Of a DNA stretch of 22,463 nucleotides, positions 20,536 through 22,463 are shown piece after piece. How positions within the stretch are numbered: position 1 is the first letter of the stretch; every line of letters starts with the position of its first letter. A model generated the notes under the pieces. The model searched no databases and was not told where the DNA came from. It saw only the letters and a program-made list of their open reading frames with translations. This stretch comes from a virus, in IMG/VR virus record IMGVR_UViG_3300030385_001096, positions 1 to 22,463 of that record; one strand, given 5' to 3'. A program made the position numbers and the translations under genes.

Positions 20536-22463
20536 ATGCCCTTTCAGATAGATCCATTCAAGCCGCTGCGCATTGATCCCCTTAAATATCTGGCGGACCC
20601 GCTAGGGGCACAGGATCCCTTCTCGGCGGTGAACAAGCAGCTTCGTGCTATTGGTCTGGACCCCATTAGCCTTGATCCGGTGAGCCGTCAGCCCAGAGTG
20701 CAGACAAAGCTGCCGAGCGAGCGTGTGGACGTTGGCACAGCCTCAGCCCACATGCCATCGGATGACCTTACCCCAGAGCAGGAGGAGGGTGCCTTAAAGA
20801 AGGCTGGCGGGGGATTGCTATCTGGCCTGGAGTGGGTTGGCCGCAAGCTGGATTCCGTTCTTGGTGCCCGAGCGGTTCGTGGTGTATTGGGTGGTAATCT
20901 ACGGGAGGCACTCAGCTTTGGCCCACTGGGTCTTGTGAGTGATGAACTGGGGCTTACTGACAAGACGGATATCGTGGGTGGCCGTGAGCTACTGGAGAAT
21001 GTTGGGATTCTGGGAGAGAATAAGCCGGGGTTTGATGCAGGAGATGTGACGGGTTTTGCGGCAGAGGTATTGCTTGATCCCTCAACTTACTTCTTCGGCA
21101 TGGGATTGGGTGCCAAGGGGGTGCAGGCTGCCACCAAGACAGGCAAAACGCTTGCGAAGGTTAACGTATTAGATGACGTATTGGATCTGGCAAAAACAAC
21201 CAAGGGTGCGCAGTCCTTGGGCCTGCCTGAGAAGATGGGTGCCCGCCAAGCAGGAATGCACCTTAGCGTCAATAAGCTGCTGGATGCGGAGGCGGCTGGT
21301 GCGTTGGATGACATACTGGGTATGCCGGGCTTGAGGCCGAAGCCATCTGTCTATGCTGGAGGGTTAGGGCAACCCACCCGTCAGTCTTCGCTGATGACTC
21401 TACTTAGTGAGACGGGAGAAGACATAGCCCGCCTGAACCTTGACGAGGCTCTCACTAGCCCCGCACACGTTGGCTTACCTAAATTCCTGGCCCGTGGTCC
21501 GTTGTCCAGTATGCTTCGCAGGCCGATGAACCTTGCGCCGGGAGGGAAGGCGGAGGCGTGGGCTCGCATCATGGACAAGACGGGTGATGCAGTACGCTGG
21601 AGTGCGCCGGGCAGGCAGTTAGCACGGGCATTCAATCCACGGCTACGCCGCACTTTAAGTGGAGAGCGGGTGCCCGCAACACGGGTAGGTCAGGAGGCGG
21701 CACTGAATGAGTTCCGTTTCATGGAGCGGACGGCCCAGCAGGTTCACCGTAACAGCTATGAGTATGGCCAGAAGTGGGTAGCATCGTCGCACTTTGATGT
21801 TCAGAAGATTATTGATGATGTGGATACGCCAGCGTATCAGGCGATCAACACAGTTGAAGACGCCGAGAAAATGATTCAGCAGAACTTCGACTACCTGAAC
21901 TCTCATCTTGAGGGTTACCAGATGCTGGACAACGGGACCATGCAGATTCCCGAGTGGCATTCAGACATCTTGGACCGCTTGGCTAAGAACTACGGTAGCC
22001 GGATCGACGATCTAGACAGGAAGATTGACGGCTACAACACGATGCTCAACGCCCTTGAGGTGGGTGGCCCCGGTGTGCGGGCCAGCAAGAAGTCTATCCA
22101 AGACGGTATAGATGTTGCTGTTAAGGCGGGGGATAAAGCTGCTGTGACGAGGATGAAATCCTCGTGGAACTCCATTGATGGCCAGCAGAAGAAGGTGGTG
22201 GAGGCTCGCAACGAGTTGATGGCTCGCAAGGCAGTCGATGCAGAGGTTCTTGCTGGGGCCAAGGCGGGGGATGCAGATGCCATCGGGGCAGCTATAGATC
22301 ACACACAGAACTGGAGCCAGAAGCAGTGGCAGATGAGGGGCGGTGTCCATAATCGCGCAACGCCCGATCTTCCCGATCACCTCAAGGAAATGGGGTCGGA
22401 CTTGGCGGGGATTGCCCAGCGTAATCGCGATGCGATGGAGTATTCCACCAGGCGTGGTGTGGA
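20536..22463 (+). CDS. Large virion/ejection-type (polyvalent-like) protein, 3' end outside window
   Basis: Open from ATG at 20536 through the right edge (642 complete codons seen, no stop). GGAAT and GAAAG lie just upstream. The N-terminus repeats a D-P motif: I-D-P-F, I-D-P-L, A-D-P-L, Q-D-P-F, L-D-P-I and L-D-P-V within residues 5-48. Next come amphipathic helices (G-L-L-S-G-L-E-W-V-G-R-K-L) and the segment G-D-V-T-G-F-A-A-E-V-L-L-D-P-S-T-Y-F (169-186). That pattern of G-F-x-x-E-V-x-x-D-P-x-T-Y I associate with giant multi-domain phage proteins that carry assorted enzymatic domains further on. The remainder is helical and Lys/Arg/Glu-rich, with a coiled-coil-like region around 480-580. Any catalytic domain would lie beyond the window. 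Likely co-packaged or ejected with the DNA, by analogy only. Confidence 0.7.
   Translation, partial: MPFQIDPFKPLRIDPLKYLADPLGAQDPFSAVNKQLRAIGLDPISLDPVSRQPRVQTKLPSERVDVGTASAHMPSDDLTPEQEEGALKKAGGGLLSGLEWVGRKLDSVLGARAVRGVLGGNLREALSFGPLGLVSDELGLTDKTDIVGGRELLENVGILGENKPGFDAGDVTGFAAEVLLDPSTYFFGMGLGAKGVQAATKTGKTLAKVNVLDDVLDLAKTTKGAQSLGLPEKMGARQAGMHLSVNKLLDAEAAGALDDILGMPGLRPKPSVYAGGLGQPTRQSSLMTLLSETGEDIARLNLDEALTSPAHVGLPKFLARGPLSSMLRRPMNLAPGGKAEAWARIMDKTGDAVRWSAPGRQLARAFNPRLRRTLSGERVPATRVGQEAALNEFRFMERTAQQVHRNSYEYGQKWVASSHFDVQKIIDDVDTPAYQAINTVEDAEKMIQQNFDYLNSHLEGYQMLDNGTMQIPEWHSDILDRLAKNYGSRIDDLDRKIDGYNTMLNALEVGGPGVRASKKSIQDGIDVAVKAGDKAAVTRMKSSWNSIDGQQKKVVEARNELMARKAVDAEVLAGAKAGDADAIGAAIDHTQNWSQKQWQMRGGVHNRATPDLPDHLKEMGSDLAGIAQRNRDAMEYSTRRGV

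Overview
The window reads as part of the structural and DNA-packaging module of a tailed double-stranded DNA phage (Caudoviricetes), probably with a short, podovirus-like tail. The evidence is a clear large terminase with Walker A, Walker B and an RNase H-like nuclease half, a P22-type portal, a head-tail adaptor-like protein, a large beta-rich tail-hub protein, a fibre/collar-type protein with HxH motifs, and then very large virion-type proteins. Every supported gene is on the + strand. Genes abut or overlap by a few bases and nearly the whole window is coding, so this looks like one long late transcription unit. No gene-free stretch approaches 300 bases. I see no tRNA, rRNA, CRISPR array, insertion sequence, integrase, attachment site or convincing promoter. 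The host cannot be read from the sequence. The style of the proteins resembles uncultured environmental (often marine) phages, but that is an impression only.

Layout. Bases 1-849: 3' end of a Pro/Gly/Met-rich disordered protein that runs off the left edge. 853-3118: a zinc-ribbon protein in the small-terminase position, overlapping the large terminase. 3122-5792: a small two-domain protein (SH3-like plus HeH/LEM-like) and the 725-residue portal with a polyglutamine C-terminal barrel region. 5789-7816: six small genes, including a 31-residue GTG-start gene, ending in a Met/Pro/Gly-rich protein. 7823-11512: adaptor-like and tail-hub proteins carrying several beta modules. 11513-12487: receptor-binding/collar-type protein. 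12498-22463: four large, mostly low-complexity proteins of 555, 1325, 788 and at least 642 residues, the last cut by the right edge.

How the parts fit. The terminase pair packages DNA through the portal, the adaptor and hub proteins extend the portal into a short tail, and the collar/fibre protein would contact the host. The four large downstream proteins sit where podoviruses keep internal core/ejection proteins, so they are inferred to be virion proteins, possibly co-packaged or ejected.

The most interesting points are: (i) no recognisable major capsid or scaffold gene where one is expected, between portal and adaptor, with a run of small unknown genes there instead; (ii) a 1325-residue mosaic with a duplicated, unfamiliar domain and an F-A-E-V-G-E-A motif used three times; (iii) Pro/Gly/Met- or Gln-rich disorder recurring in many separate virion genes; (iv) a calcium-loop-like plus collagen-like protein; (v) beta modules scattered over two adjacent tail genes. 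I found no defence, anti-defence or other stand-alone novel system that I could support.
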